A program made the translations under genes and the position numbers. Of a stretch of DNA of 64,000 nucleotides, positions 25,547 through 33,662 are shown piece after piece (the first letter of the stretch is position 1; the number at the start of each line of letters is the position of its first letter). The notes under the pieces are model-generated. The model was not told the DNA's origin, ran no database searches, and saw only the letters and a list, made by a program, of their open reading frames with translations. This DNA is from an uncultured Muribaculaceae bacterium (GTDB lineage Bacteria > Bacteroidota > Bacteroidia > Bacteroidales > Muribaculaceae). The stretch is from the NCBI GenBank assembly GCA_947381945.1, contig CANCXM010000014.1, positions 1-64,000 on the forward strand, read 5' to 3'.

Positions 25547-26443
25547 ATGGATGCTGACAAAAAATCTTTCTATGAGAAGGCTGCAAAGGGTCTTGCGGCT
25601 TCAACCTTGATGTATGGAGTGGACTCCATTGTTCATGTGGAGGACAAGGACGATATATGGTTCTGGAGACAGATTCTTTCAAAATACCGGCCTGTAAAGT
25701 ATAAATTCATGCCGGCAACAACCAATGAGAAGGGGCAGCGAAACACCGGATGCACTCAATGTCTGAAATATCGTGGCTACCTCTCCCGGAAATTTTTTGT
25801 CTGCATAGACAGTGATTTGCGTTATATGCTTGATGAGGATGTATCAGCGGAAAATGGAATATTGCAGACATATACCTATTCATGGGAGAACCACTGTGCA
25901 TTTGCCCGCAGATTGCAGGAGACGTTTGCCCGACGTACCGGAAAGGGTGATTCGTTTGATTTCGAACTGTTTCTGAAAGAATATTCCCGGATACTCTATA
26001 AGCCTTTCCTGTTTATGCTCTATAATGAGCGAAACGGTCTGAGGGGGTTCAATCGTGATAAGTTCCGCTCGATAATCACTTTACAGTACCGGCAGGGCGA
26101 TGAATTGAACAACGGAGAGGCGTTTCTATCACGTCTTGCCTCATCATTGACCGAGGTTGTTGGAAAGCTTGATGAAAGTGGTGATTTTAATATTCAGAAG
26201 GAGGCTGCCCGATATTCCGCAAAAGGACTCACGCAGGATAATGTCTATCTTTATGTCAGGGGACATTGCCTGTATAATTCCCTTGTATCCATCGGTAAGA
26301 AGCTCTGTGAGGGCACCGGAGTTGATTTCGAACAGAATGTGCAGAAAGAGGCTTTGGCTTTTGAGGAATATGATGCGATATTGCGTATAAAATCAGATGT
26401 AGGTGTGCTAAATAATATCCGTATGTCTATGCCGAAAGAATAA
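25547..26443 (+). CDS. DUF4435 protein, PARIS AriB-like
   Basis: 298 residues, normal for DUF4435/AriB. A TOPRIM-like acidic set is visible: VHVEDKDDIWFW (Glu32) and FVCIDSDLRYM (Asp88, Asp90), followed by YTYSWENHCAF near 107. In PARIS the ATPase holds AriB until a phage anti-restriction protein triggers its release, after which AriB acts as a toxic nuclease. Here the assignment rests on the DUF4435 pattern plus the adjacent ATPase. The pair stands between a housekeeping block read leftward and another read rightward, with no integrase or att site seen. Confidence 0.75.
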   Translation: MDADKKSFYEKAAKGLAASTLMYGVDSIVHVEDKDDIWFWRQILSKYRPVKYKFMPATTNEKGQRNTGCTQCLKYRGYLSRKFFVCIDSDLRYMLDEDVSAENGILQTYTYSWENHCAFARRLQETFARRTGKGDSFDFELFLKEYSRILYKPFLFMLYNERNGLRGFNRDKFRSIITLQYRQGDELNNGEAFLSRLASSLTEVVGKLDESGDFNIQKEAARYSAKGLTQDNVYLYVRGHCLYNSLVSIGKKLCEGTGVDFEQNVQKEALAFEEYDAILRIKSDVGVLNNIRMSMPKE

Positions 26444-26504
26444 TGGCGACGTGGTGTGAAGTCTGAAAACTCGATGGATAGGCCATGCTTTTCGGCTTTG
26501 GGGC

Positions 26505-26534
26505 TTTGGGTGTTGGAAAAAGTTTGTAACTTTG
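26505..26534 (+). promoter_or_regulatory. promoter of the flippase-like gene
   Basis: TTTG at 26505-26508, 18 nt, TAACTTTG at 26527-26534. Confidence 0.55.
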
Positions 26535-26579
26535 TAAGTTGAAGAATTGTTTTTTATCTGAAGATTTTTCAATTTGCTT

Positions 26580-27650
26580 ATGAAGGTTAACGGCGACAGT
26601 TCAGAATTGGCTCCCGGGGCTGCGAAGAAGCGGCTCGGGACATATCTGCTGAAATACGGGGTTCCTCTCGTGATTTCGGTGGGCTTGTGCTGGTTGCTGT
26701 TTGACAATGAGGATATAAATCCGGCAAATATGTGGCGCATCATCCGCGAGGAGTGTGACTTCCGGTGGATGGTTGCCAATATAATCTTCGGACTGCTTGC
26801 CCAGGTGTTCAGGGCTGCGCGTTGGCAGATACAGTTGCGCGCGCTCGGCATACGTCCGACATTCGGGCAGCTTGTCCTGAGTATTCTCGGGACCTATTCG
26901 GTCAATCTCGTGTTTCCTCGCCTCGGTGAAGTGTGGCGCACAGGCTATATAGCCAACCGTGAGAAGGCTCCGTTCACGACGGTGTTCGGCTCGATGGTGG
27001 CCGACCGCCTTGCCGACACGGTGACGGTGTTCCTGCTGTTGTTGCTGACGTTCATTCCTGCCGGAGCGCAGCTAAGGGCCTACTTCGGGCAGGATGGCGG
27101 TCTGGTGGCCAAGCTTTTCGATCTTCTCGGTTCTCCCCTGCTTTGGGGAGCGGTAATAGCCACGCTGATTCTGTGTGTGTGGCTCTTCGTGCGTTTCCCC
27201 GAACATAAGGTCATTGTCAGAATCAAGCAGATATGGCATGGATTGTGGGAGGGTTTCGCCGTGATAGTCAAGATGCGCGGAAAGGGTCTGTGGCTGCTCT
27301 ACACGGTGTTGCTGTGGGGCTCCTACATCACGGCTCTCTACTGCGCTTTCCTATCTTTCCCGCTCACTGCTGAAATGATTGCCCGTCACGGAATCGCCGC
27401 GCTTGCCGTATGTTTCGTGTTCACGAGTATTTCGATGGGGGTGCCGTCAAACGGTGGTATCGGACCCTATCAGTGGGCCATGATTTTCGGAATAGCATTG
27501 TTCTCGACCGATATTCCCGGTCTGACACGCGAATATGCCCTCTCGTTTGCCAACATGCTTGTCGGGGTGCAGACCCTCGTACTCATCATCCAGGGATTGC
27601 TGACATTCGCTTGCATAGCGCTCTCGAAACACCATGCCCGGCACTCCTGA
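26580..27650 (+). CDS. lysylphosphatidylglycerol synthase TM-region/UPF0104 membrane protein
   Basis: 356 residues from ATG (a TTG two codons upstream is also in frame). About eight hydrophobic segments. Family signs are FRAARWQIQLRALG near 80, SVNLVFPRLGEVWRTGYIAN near 114-133 and SMGVPSNGGIGPYQWAMIFG near 282-301, which match the LPG_synthase_TM (DUF340/AglD-like) family. Such proteins are flippases or membrane scaffolds for lipid-linked substrates; with no catalytic synthetase domain attached, a transport role is more likely. It is followed by a single-TM hypothetical gene 40 nt away. Confidence 0.82.
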   Translation: MKVNGDSSELAPGAAKKRLGTYLLKYGVPLVISVGLCWLLFDNEDINPANMWRIIREECDFRWMVANIIFGLLAQVFRAARWQIQLRALGIRPTFGQLVLSILGTYSVNLVFPRLGEVWRTGYIANREKAPFTTVFGSMVADRLADTVTVFLLLLLTFIPAGAQLRAYFGQDGGLVAKLFDLLGSPLLWGAVIATLILCVWLFVRFPEHKVIVRIKQIWHGLWEGFAVIVKMRGKGLWLLYTVLLWGSYITALYCAFLSFPLTAEMIARHGIAALAVCFVFTSISMGVPSNGGIGPYQWAMIFGIALFSTDIPGLTREYALSFANMLVGVQTLVLIIQGLLTFACIALSKHHARHS

Positions 27651-27690
27651 CCACTCATCTCTCAAAAACCTCAATAATTATCTGTAAATT

Positions 27691-28266
27691 ATGAAATTTG
27701 ACGATAGCGACAAGGATTATTTCCTCCACGATTTTTCGGAAGAGCAGACTGACGACTCCCCTGCCCGACCCTCTTCATCCACGGTTTCTGACGGACAGTC
27801 CGGTCAGACGACTCATCCGGCATCACCATCGTTTGATTTCTGCAATCAGGATGGTGGCGGCTCGACCGGCGTGGCTGTCAAGCCTAAACGCAAGCATCGC
27901 AAAGTGCTCGTTTGGTTTTTTGTGATTGTTTTCGCGGTGCTTGGGGTGACTGTCTGGATTAGATATTTCGTGCCATACGTCACGGAATCCCAAGTGACCG
28001 GCTATGTGACACTTGTCGAGAAACGCGGCATCATATTCCGCACGTTTGAAGGGGAGATGGTCAGCGAGTCGAAACTCGCCGATAAGGGAAATGTCTATTC
28101 GAGGGATGTCTATTTCAGTATCCCGGATGATGATACGGCCAGGCGGTTGCAGCAGTATCAAGGCAGCGGTACGCCGGTGACAATCACCTGCAAACGGTAT
28201 TACGGCACATTGCCTTGGCGCGGAGCCTCGAACAATGTCTTGGTTTCGTTTACGCCTAAGAATTAG
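27691..28266 (+). CDS. hypothetical protein with one membrane segment
   Basis: 191 residues. An acidic, Ser-rich N-terminal tail of ~68 residues, a basic stretch KPKRKHRK, a membrane helix at about 73-95 (VLVWFFVIVFAVLGVTVWIRY), then an ~95-residue extracytoplasmic domain (SQVTGYVTLVEKRGIIFRTFEGEM, DVYFSIPDDDTARRLQQYQG, PVTITCKRYYGTLPWRGAS). No family is recognised; likely a Bacteroidales-specific envelope protein. Confidence 0.7.
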   Translation: MKFDDSDKDYFLHDFSEEQTDDSPARPSSSTVSDGQSGQTTHPASPSFDFCNQDGGGSTGVAVKPKRKHRKVLVWFFVIVFAVLGVTVWIRYFVPYVTESQVTGYVTLVEKRGIIFRTFEGEMVSESKLADKGNVYSRDVYFSIPDDDTARRLQQYQGSGTPVTITCKRYYGTLPWRGASNNVLVSFTPKN

Positions 28267-28298
28267 TTTATGTTGATTTAGTTAGGAGCTGTTTTGAG

Positions 28299-28483
28299 AA
28301 CTGTCAACTCAAAACTGATAACTAACAACTCAAAACTGATAACTAACAACTCAAAACTATCCTGATAGTATTTCATCGGGCATACGCGCTACAGCGCGTC
28401 CCTACAAGCCCGGAGTTGACAGCTAAAAACTGACAACTCAAAACTAATAACTCACAACTGACAACTCAAAACTCACAACTCCT
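28299..28483 (+). repeat. AACTCAAAACTGATAAC word repeats up to aroA
   Basis: Runs of GTCAACTCAAAACTGATAAC and TAACAACTCAAAACTGATAA at 28299-28360, a palindromic element at 28378-28407, then CAACTCAAAACTAATAACTC and similar to 28483, touching the aroA GTG start. C/A-rich strand is sense. Confidence 0.85.
28378..28407 (-). repeat. short palindromic element, CTACAG core
   Basis: GGGCATACGCGCTACAGCGC then GTCCCTACAA, embedded in the word repeat upstream of aroA. Confidence 0.85.
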
Positions 28484-29749
28484 GTGGACTACAGAATACT
28501 ACCCCCCGAGGGATTTCTGGAGGCTCGGTTGAGCCTTCCGCTTTCCAAAAGCATGAGCAATCGTGCGCTGATAATTAATGCTCTCACTCCGGGCGCACGG
28601 CCTCTGGAGGAAGTAGCGGTGTGTGACGATACGGATGCCATGCGCAATGCCCTTGCATCGCAGGAGGCAAGGGAAATCAACATCGGTGCTGCCGGCACGA
28701 CCATGCGTTTCCTCACAGCCTACTTTGCCGCCAAGGAGGGTAGCGATCTTCTGCTTGACGGAAGCGAACGTATGCGCCACCGTCCCATCAAGGTACTTGT
28801 CGAAGCTCTGAGAACGCTCGGCGCAGACATAGAGTATGCAGGTGAGGAAGGCTTCCCTCCACTGCGCATCCGTGGCCGCAGACTTGCCGGTGGTGAACTG
28901 AAACTGGATTCCTCTGTCAGCTCGCAATACATTTCCGCTCTCCTGATGATAGCCCCGACAATGAAGGAGGGACTGAAACTCACCTTCCTTGGAGAGACCG
29001 TCTCGCGTCCTTATATCCTCATGACTCTGAAAATGATGGAAGATGCCGGAATAGAGAGCGATTATTTCGACGATGTAGTCACTATCAAGCCGCAGGCCTA
29101 CAAGCCTTTTGATTTCAAGATTGAGGGTGACTGGAGTGCGGCTGCCGCATGGTATGAGATTGATGCAATCTCGTCGGGAGCCGTGACAATCGACAATCTC
29201 GCCCGCGAATCCTGTCAGGGAGACCGCAAACTGGCGGATATTTTCGAACGTCTCGGTGTCACCACCGAATGGGAAGGTGAGGACGGCGGTTCTGATCTCA
29301 TCCCCTCGCCTGATCAGGATGCACGGTTGAAAGTCGACTTCTCCGACACTCCAGACTTGGCGCAATATGTGATTGTGACCTGTGTGATGCTCGGAATACC
29401 GTTCAGATTCACAGGACTTTCCACCCTTGCCATCAAGGAGACTGACCGTGTGAGCGCCCTCACTGCCGAACTTGCCAAAATCGGGGTGATGCTTCAGCCC
29501 GAGAGCCGCGATGTGGTTGCTTGGGAAGGTCAGCGCCGTCCGATTGATGCACTGCCGGTGTTTGATACTTACGATGACCACAGAATGGCCATGTGTCTTG
29601 CTCCGATTTCCATCTTCCTTCCGGGAATCATCATAAAGGATGTTGAGGTGGTTGCCAAATCCTATCCCGAATTCTGGGATGAGCTGAGCAATGCAGGTTT
29701 CACTCTTCTCGACGGCGATGCACCCCTCCCCGACCCTGCTGATGAATAA
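28484..29749 (+). CDS. aroA: 3-phosphoshikimate 1-carboxyvinyltransferase (EPSP synthase)
   Basis: 421 residues from a GTG start. Makes EPSP from shikimate-3-phosphate and phosphoenolpyruvate in the shikimate pathway. LPLSKSMSNRALIINALT near 16-34 is the substrate-binding Lys/Ser/Arg motif, NIGAAGTTMRFLTAYFA near 66-82 carries the GxAGTTxRF signature, SSVSSQYISALLM near 143 and STLAIKETDRVSALTAEL near 312-329, and YDDHRMAM near 365. The start is preceded directly by AACTCAAAACT repeats with no Shine-Dalgarno. Only aroA and aroQ of this pathway are in the window. Confidence 0.96.
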   Translation: MDYRILPPEGFLEARLSLPLSKSMSNRALIINALTPGARPLEEVAVCDDTDAMRNALASQEAREINIGAAGTTMRFLTAYFAAKEGSDLLLDGSERMRHRPIKVLVEALRTLGADIEYAGEEGFPPLRIRGRRLAGGELKLDSSVSSQYISALLMIAPTMKEGLKLTFLGETVSRPYILMTLKMMEDAGIESDYFDDVVTIKPQAYKPFDFKIEGDWSAAAAWYEIDAISSGAVTIDNLARESCQGDRKLADIFERLGVTTEWEGEDGGSDLIPSPDQDARLKVDFSDTPDLAQYVIVTCVMLGIPFRFTGLSTLAIKETDRVSALTAELAKIGVMLQPESRDVVAWEGQRRPIDALPVFDTYDDHRMAMCLAPISIFLPGIIIKDVEVVAKSYPEFWDELSNAGFTLLDGDAPLPDPADE

Positions 29750-29763
29750 ATTTGCAAGAAGAT

Positions 29764-30165
29764 ATGACAGGCGCTCTTATAATACTTGGCGTGACCCTTC
29801 TGACGGGTCTCATACTGTGGCTCACCCATCGTTCCGGTGATTTATCCGGAGCTGAGGAAACTCCGGAAGCTGATGCTACGGATGAACCGGAGGTGTGCTG
29901 CGGTCTTCATGCTGTCTGCGAGAAGGGACTCAGCCCCGACGGTAAGCCGGTCTATTATGACGATGAGGAGCTTGACCGCTTTGCCGGACGGGAGCCTGAC
30001 AGTTATTCGCCTGAGGAGGAAGAGGAATTCCGCGAGGTTCTCTACACGCTTCTTCCCGCCGATGTCTATCCCTGGGGCGTATCTCTCACCCAACGCAACA
30101 TTGCCCTGCCGTCGGCACTGCGCGACGAGTGGGTGATGATGGCCGGGGATACCGCAGGGCATTAG
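29764..30165 (+). CDS. small membrane-anchored protein with CCGxHxVCEK motif
   Basis: 133 residues from ATG 29764 (a TTG four codons earlier is in frame). N-terminal membrane helix at about 3-21 (GALIILGVTLLTGLILWLTH), an acidic linker, CCGLHAVCEKG near 45-55, YYDDEELDRFAGREPDSYSPEEEEEFREVLYTLLP, and a C-terminal LTQRNIALPSALRDEWVMM. This arrangement is conserved in Bacteroidales and sometimes mislabelled phospholipase. The cysteine/histidine set suggests metal or redox binding, unproven. It follows aroA by 14 nt, so probably co-transcribed. Confidence 0.75.
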   Translation: MTGALIILGVTLLTGLILWLTHRSGDLSGAEETPEADATDEPEVCCGLHAVCEKGLSPDGKPVYYDDEELDRFAGREPDSYSPEEEEEFREVLYTLLPADVYPWGVSLTQRNIALPSALRDEWVMMAGDTAGH

Positions 30166-30206
30166 ACCTGATGCTCATGACAGAGTGACTGACGCTGTAA
30201 AAAAAA

Positions 30207-30214
30207 TAATTTTG
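30207..30214 (+). promoter_or_regulatory. -7 element before the metal permease
   Basis: TAATTTTG, 34 nt upstream of the GTG start at 30249; no clear -33 TTTG. Confidence 0.4.
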
Positions 30215-30248
30215 ACCATATTACCTAATCTACCGTTTCGTCTTCGCT

Positions 30249-31055
30249 GTGGAAATATTCGGATACGATTTCTTTCGCAATGCCTTCGCCGGCATGTTGT
30301 TGCTGAGCATTGCCTCGGCTATCATAGGCACCTATATAGTGACGCGCCGTCTCGTGTCCATTTCGGGTGGTATCACCCATGCCTGTTTCGGAGGCTTGGG
30401 TCTTGGCTATTTCCTTGGATTGAATCCGGTCCTGATGGCCGCGGTGTTTGCCGTCGGTTCGTCGTTGGGTGTCCAGTGGATGTCGCGCCGTCACCGCGTG
30501 AGGGAGGATTCGGCTATAGCTGTGGTGTGGGCGCTCGGAATGGCCTTGGGTACACTCTTCATCTTTCTGACTCCCGGCTATGTCCCGGAGCTTAACGCCT
30601 TCCTTTTCGGCAATGTCCTGACGATTACAAAGGCAGATTTATGGTCGTTTGCGGCCTTTACGGCTGTTTTGCTGATATTTTTCGCATGTTTCTTCCGCAA
30701 GATAGTCATCTGTGCCTTTGATCCTGATTTTGCCTCCGTGCGGCATCTGCCGGTGACTTTCATAACGACGGCTATGACTGTTCTGGTTGCAGTCTGCATA
30801 GTCCTCACCATCCGTCTGGTCGGGGTGATGTTGCTCATGTCGATGCTTGCCCTGCCACAGATGGTCGCCGAGACATTCTGCCACAGATTCAAGTCGATGA
30901 TGCTGCTTTCAATAGCGGTTTCAATGTTCTGTTGCGTGGCGGGACTGCTGCTCGGAACGGTCATTGACGTGCCCTGCTCTGCCCTTATAGTCCTCACTAT
31001 GACAGGGGCTTATATCTTGGCGAGGATTTATGCTTTTTTGCGTTTGCGCTCATAA
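30249..31055 (+). CDS. metal (zinc/manganese-type) ABC transporter permease
   Basis: 268 residues from a GTG start. About eight transmembrane helices, with family signatures IASAIIGTYIVTRRLVSISGGITHACFGGLGLG near 19-51, PDFASVRHLP near 156 and VGVMLLMSMLALPQMVAETF near 191-210, all typical of ABC-3 (ZnuB/MntB/TroC) permeases. Imports Zn2+ or Mn2+ together with an ATPase and a binding protein; neither is adjacent, so the partners must lie elsewhere or this copy is orphaned. Confidence 0.9.
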   Translation: MEIFGYDFFRNAFAGMLLLSIASAIIGTYIVTRRLVSISGGITHACFGGLGLGYFLGLNPVLMAAVFAVGSSLGVQWMSRRHRVREDSAIAVVWALGMALGTLFIFLTPGYVPELNAFLFGNVLTITKADLWSFAAFTAVLLIFFACFFRKIVICAFDPDFASVRHLPVTFITTAMTVLVAVCIVLTIRLVGVMLLMSMLALPQMVAETFCHRFKSMMLLSIAVSMFCCVAGLLLGTVIDVPCSALIVLTMTGAYILARIYAFLRLRS

Positions 31056-31115
31056 ATTTCACTAACCTTTTGGGTTTCGGGATGTTGTTTATAATAAATG
31101 GACAACATCTCGACT

Positions 31116-31382
31116 ATGAAAAAGAAACACACTTTTAGGCTCATGCTCGCTCTCGGAACGGGAGTGGCGATGTCAGGACTTCTCAGCGGTTGCGCTGGGA
31201 TGTGGCTTGGCACCGATACAGACCTGAACTTCACACAACCGGGCGGATTCGGGATAGATTTAGGTATAGGAGGTCAGATAGGGGGTCCTGCAACACCTCC
31301 CCCACCACCTCCCGGCGGTCCGTTCGGTCCAGGCCCGGGCGGTCCGATGGGTCCCGGCCCGGGTGGGCCACCTCCATTTTAA
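31116..31382 (+). CDS. small lipoprotein with Gly/Pro-rich tail
   Basis: 88 residues from ATG 31116 (an ATG six codons upstream is also in frame). Lipoprotein signal: MKKKHTFRLMLALGTGVAMS then LLSGCAG, with the lipobox cysteine at residue about 26. The mature part is DTDLNFTQPGGFGIDLGIGG followed by PPPPPPGGPFGPGPGGPMGP-type repeats. No enzymatic domain. Probably an outer-membrane lipoprotein of unknown role. Confidence 0.65.
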   Translation: MKKKHTFRLMLALGTGVAMSGLLSGCAGMWLGTDTDLNFTQPGGFGIDLGIGGQIGGPATPPPPPPGGPFGPGPGGPMGPGPGGPPPF

Positions 31383-31384
31383 TT

Positions 31385-31452
31385 GGCAGATAGGGCTAAT
31401 ATGGCTAATAAGTCAAATAGGGCAAATAAGTCAAATAGGGCAAATAAGGACG
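31385..31452 (+). repeat. GGCAAATAAGTCAAATA word repeat
   Basis: ATAGGGCTAATATGGCTAAT, AAGTCAAATAGGGCAAATAA, GTCAAATAGGGCAAATAAGG: imperfect tandem words. The reverse complement of the block at 7400-7448 uses the same words. Confidence 0.75.
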
Positions 31453-31458
31453 AGAAGT

Positions 31459-31490
31459 TTTGACAGGCTTGTGGATTTTTCGTAATTTTG
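31459..31490 (+). promoter_or_regulatory. promoter of the 686-residue protein gene
   Basis: TTTG at 31459-31462, 20 nt, TAATTTTG at 31483-31490; the ATG follows at 31520. Confidence 0.65.
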
Positions 31491-31519
31491 TCACTCAATC
31501 CACAGTCAATATTAGTTTT

Positions 31520-33580
31520 ATGTCTCAATATTCCTACCTGCACATCGCCCTGAGAGGCGAACTTCAGGGAGCAACACGAACCATTTATTCCTATCCTGCC
31601 TCCGGCAGCGAGATTGATCCACGTTGGAATTCAACTATGGTTGAGCCGGGCGCGGCCATCAAACGTTTTCTGAATGCTACTGAATGTTACATACTCCAGT
31701 CCTCACCGTTAGGCCACTATTTTTCTCTGATCACCCGCAACACGATGAATCCGGAGCGTGGCTACATGATGATTTCGATCCTCGTGGACAATGGCTGCGC
31801 CCTGACGGGCCGTCAGCTCATGAATGCCTTCACGAATCTGAAAAAAGCGTTTATCGAAGAGGAGAATCTGACAGACGAGGCAGTCGACGAGGCTCTTGCA
31901 GCCGCATCTGTACCGGAGGAGCCGCTGAGACTTGAAGCATGGATGTATCATGAGCCGGCAGAGGGTGTCCAGCTTCAGGAAGCTGCCTACCGCACATTCA
32001 TCTCGCAGCAGGAACTGGAATCAATCTTCTCGTTTCCCTGTCAGCCGGACTACAGCTCATATCGTTGCATCATAGTGGTCTCGGCCACCACTTCATTGCG
32101 TCCGGGCGTGAAGATGCCCCGCATCACGGTGCCTATCCGCAAACTCTACTCCGTTGTGTGTCACGACGGTGTCACAGCTTCAAACACTCAGGTCTATGAC
32201 GGCGACCGACTTGAGCTATGCTTCCGTAAGGAAGGCTTCAAGGAGCACAAGGAGAATGTGATTGTCGGAACACCGTCGGCTTACACCAAGTATGAAGGAT
32301 CGACAATTATGGTGCGTACGGCACAGCAGACAGGCATACGTTTCGAACGCCGTATCCCCGTGAAGGTTCTTTCGGCCAAGGGTGCGCCCCTCAACGGATA
32401 TACAATCACTCTCAACGGCCGTCCGGTCAACACGATGGAGCCTTGCATTGTCCTCTACGAGAAGGATCTGCAGCCGGGGACTGAGGTCGACATCCATGTG
32501 CAGTCCAACAACTACCGTTCGCTCAAACTGAAAAAGCCTGCCGAGGAGATGCTTGTCACCGAGGAGCTTGAACTTGTCATGCAGCCTGTCGAGCAGGGTG
32601 TCACCCTGCGTCTCGATTTCGGCGATGGCCGTGTGTTTGAGCAGCAGATTTCAATTGAGAAGAATACCCCCGAATATAATCGCCTCCATTCAGGCAATTT
32701 CCACGGTTTCCGCGCCCATCGTCAGGTCACCGAGGATGACAGTGAGGTCTACAATGTCGATGTCCGCATCACGAGCCGTCCAGTCGCTCCCAATTTCGAA
32801 TCGGCGCGCGGAGAAAATTCCGCATCGACTGAAACTGCGGGGAAAGCTCCTGTGTTTGAGAATGTTTCGGCTGATGCTAAGCCCGAACGCCCGAAAATCG
32901 ACACCACTCTTCCAAAAGCTGACAAAGCCGAGCCGGAGGAGCGTGAGGAACAGCCCAAGGAGACGCGCAAGCCCGTCTATCCGGACTATGATGCCAATTA
33001 TGACGATGATGACGACGACAGCTCTTCAGCTAAGGGTAACGGTCGGCGCAAGATGTTCATCTACGGAGGTCTTGCCGTGATTCTTCTGGTCATTGCGGCT
33101 GCTGTCTTCCTCCCCGGCTACACCGGCAATGAGGATGATCCCTCCCCTGCCGAGGAGCTCACTGCCATGGAGGGGAACGAGGCCCCCGCACCTGTGGCAA
33201 TGACTGCCGAAGAGACTGAGGACGTCAGCTATCTCAACTCATATCCCGTATGGGAAGTAGCCAAGCTCAAAAGCCAGATGGGCAAGAGTCTTATCGAGGC
33301 CATTGAGGCAGGCGACATTGATGCTGTTGTCAACAATGACTACTTTACCGTCGCAGGCCGTGCCACCAATGACAAGGCTCTTCTTTTTGTGGAGCTTATC
33401 TGGAAGGCCAAGGGTTCATTCAGCGAGGCGAGCAACCGCCGCCTGATGCGTTCGGCTGTCAAGGATGGTCAGCTTGACCTCAAGAAGTTCTCCGACAATC
33501 TTGCCAAGCGCCGTCCTGCCGAGAAGGAGAACACAGCTCCCCGCCCCTCGAAACCCGGGGCGGCTCCTGCAGCAATGTAA
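31520..33580 (+). CDS. large hypothetical protein with central membrane helix
   Basis: 686 residues from the ATG after the promoter. N-terminal ~430 residues are globular (start MSQYSYLHIALRGELQG; later RRIPVKVLSAKGAPLNGYTITLNG and LELVMQPVEQGVTLRLDFGDG, beta-rich). Then a charged, disordered linker (about 440-525, with a DDDDDD run), a membrane helix at about 531-552 (FIYGGLAVILLVIAAAVFLPG), and a helical C-terminal domain (PVWEVAKLKSQMGKSLIEAI, NRRLMRSAVKDGQLDLKKF). No family recognised. It looks like a membrane-tethered scaffold and precedes an OmpA-like lipoprotein by 82 nt. Confidence 0.75.
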   Translation: MSQYSYLHIALRGELQGATRTIYSYPASGSEIDPRWNSTMVEPGAAIKRFLNATECYILQSSPLGHYFSLITRNTMNPERGYMMISILVDNGCALTGRQLMNAFTNLKKAFIEEENLTDEAVDEALAAASVPEEPLRLEAWMYHEPAEGVQLQEAAYRTFISQQELESIFSFPCQPDYSSYRCIIVVSATTSLRPGVKMPRITVPIRKLYSVVCHDGVTASNTQVYDGDRLELCFRKEGFKEHKENVIVGTPSAYTKYEGSTIMVRTAQQTGIRFERRIPVKVLSAKGAPLNGYTITLNGRPVNTMEPCIVLYEKDLQPGTEVDIHVQSNNYRSLKLKKPAEEMLVTEELELVMQPVEQGVTLRLDFGDGRVFEQQISIEKNTPEYNRLHSGNFHGFRAHRQVTEDDSEVYNVDVRITSRPVAPNFESARGENSASTETAGKAPVFENVSADAKPERPKIDTTLPKADKAEPEEREEQPKETRKPVYPDYDANYDDDDDDSSSAKGNGRRKMFIYGGLAVILLVIAAAVFLPGYTGNEDDPSPAEELTAMEGNEAPAPVAMTAEETEDVSYLNSYPVWEVAKLKSQMGKSLIEAIEAGDIDAVVNNDYFTVAGRATNDKALLFVELIWKAKGSFSEASNRRLMRSAVKDGQLDLKKFSDNLAKRRPAEKENTAPRPSKPGAAPAAM

Positions 33581-33662
33581 AGGATTAAACCTTTTGCCTA
33601 AGCCTCAGTCAAATATATTATAATCAGATATTCAACCTCAAATTAACTAACACTACTGAATT

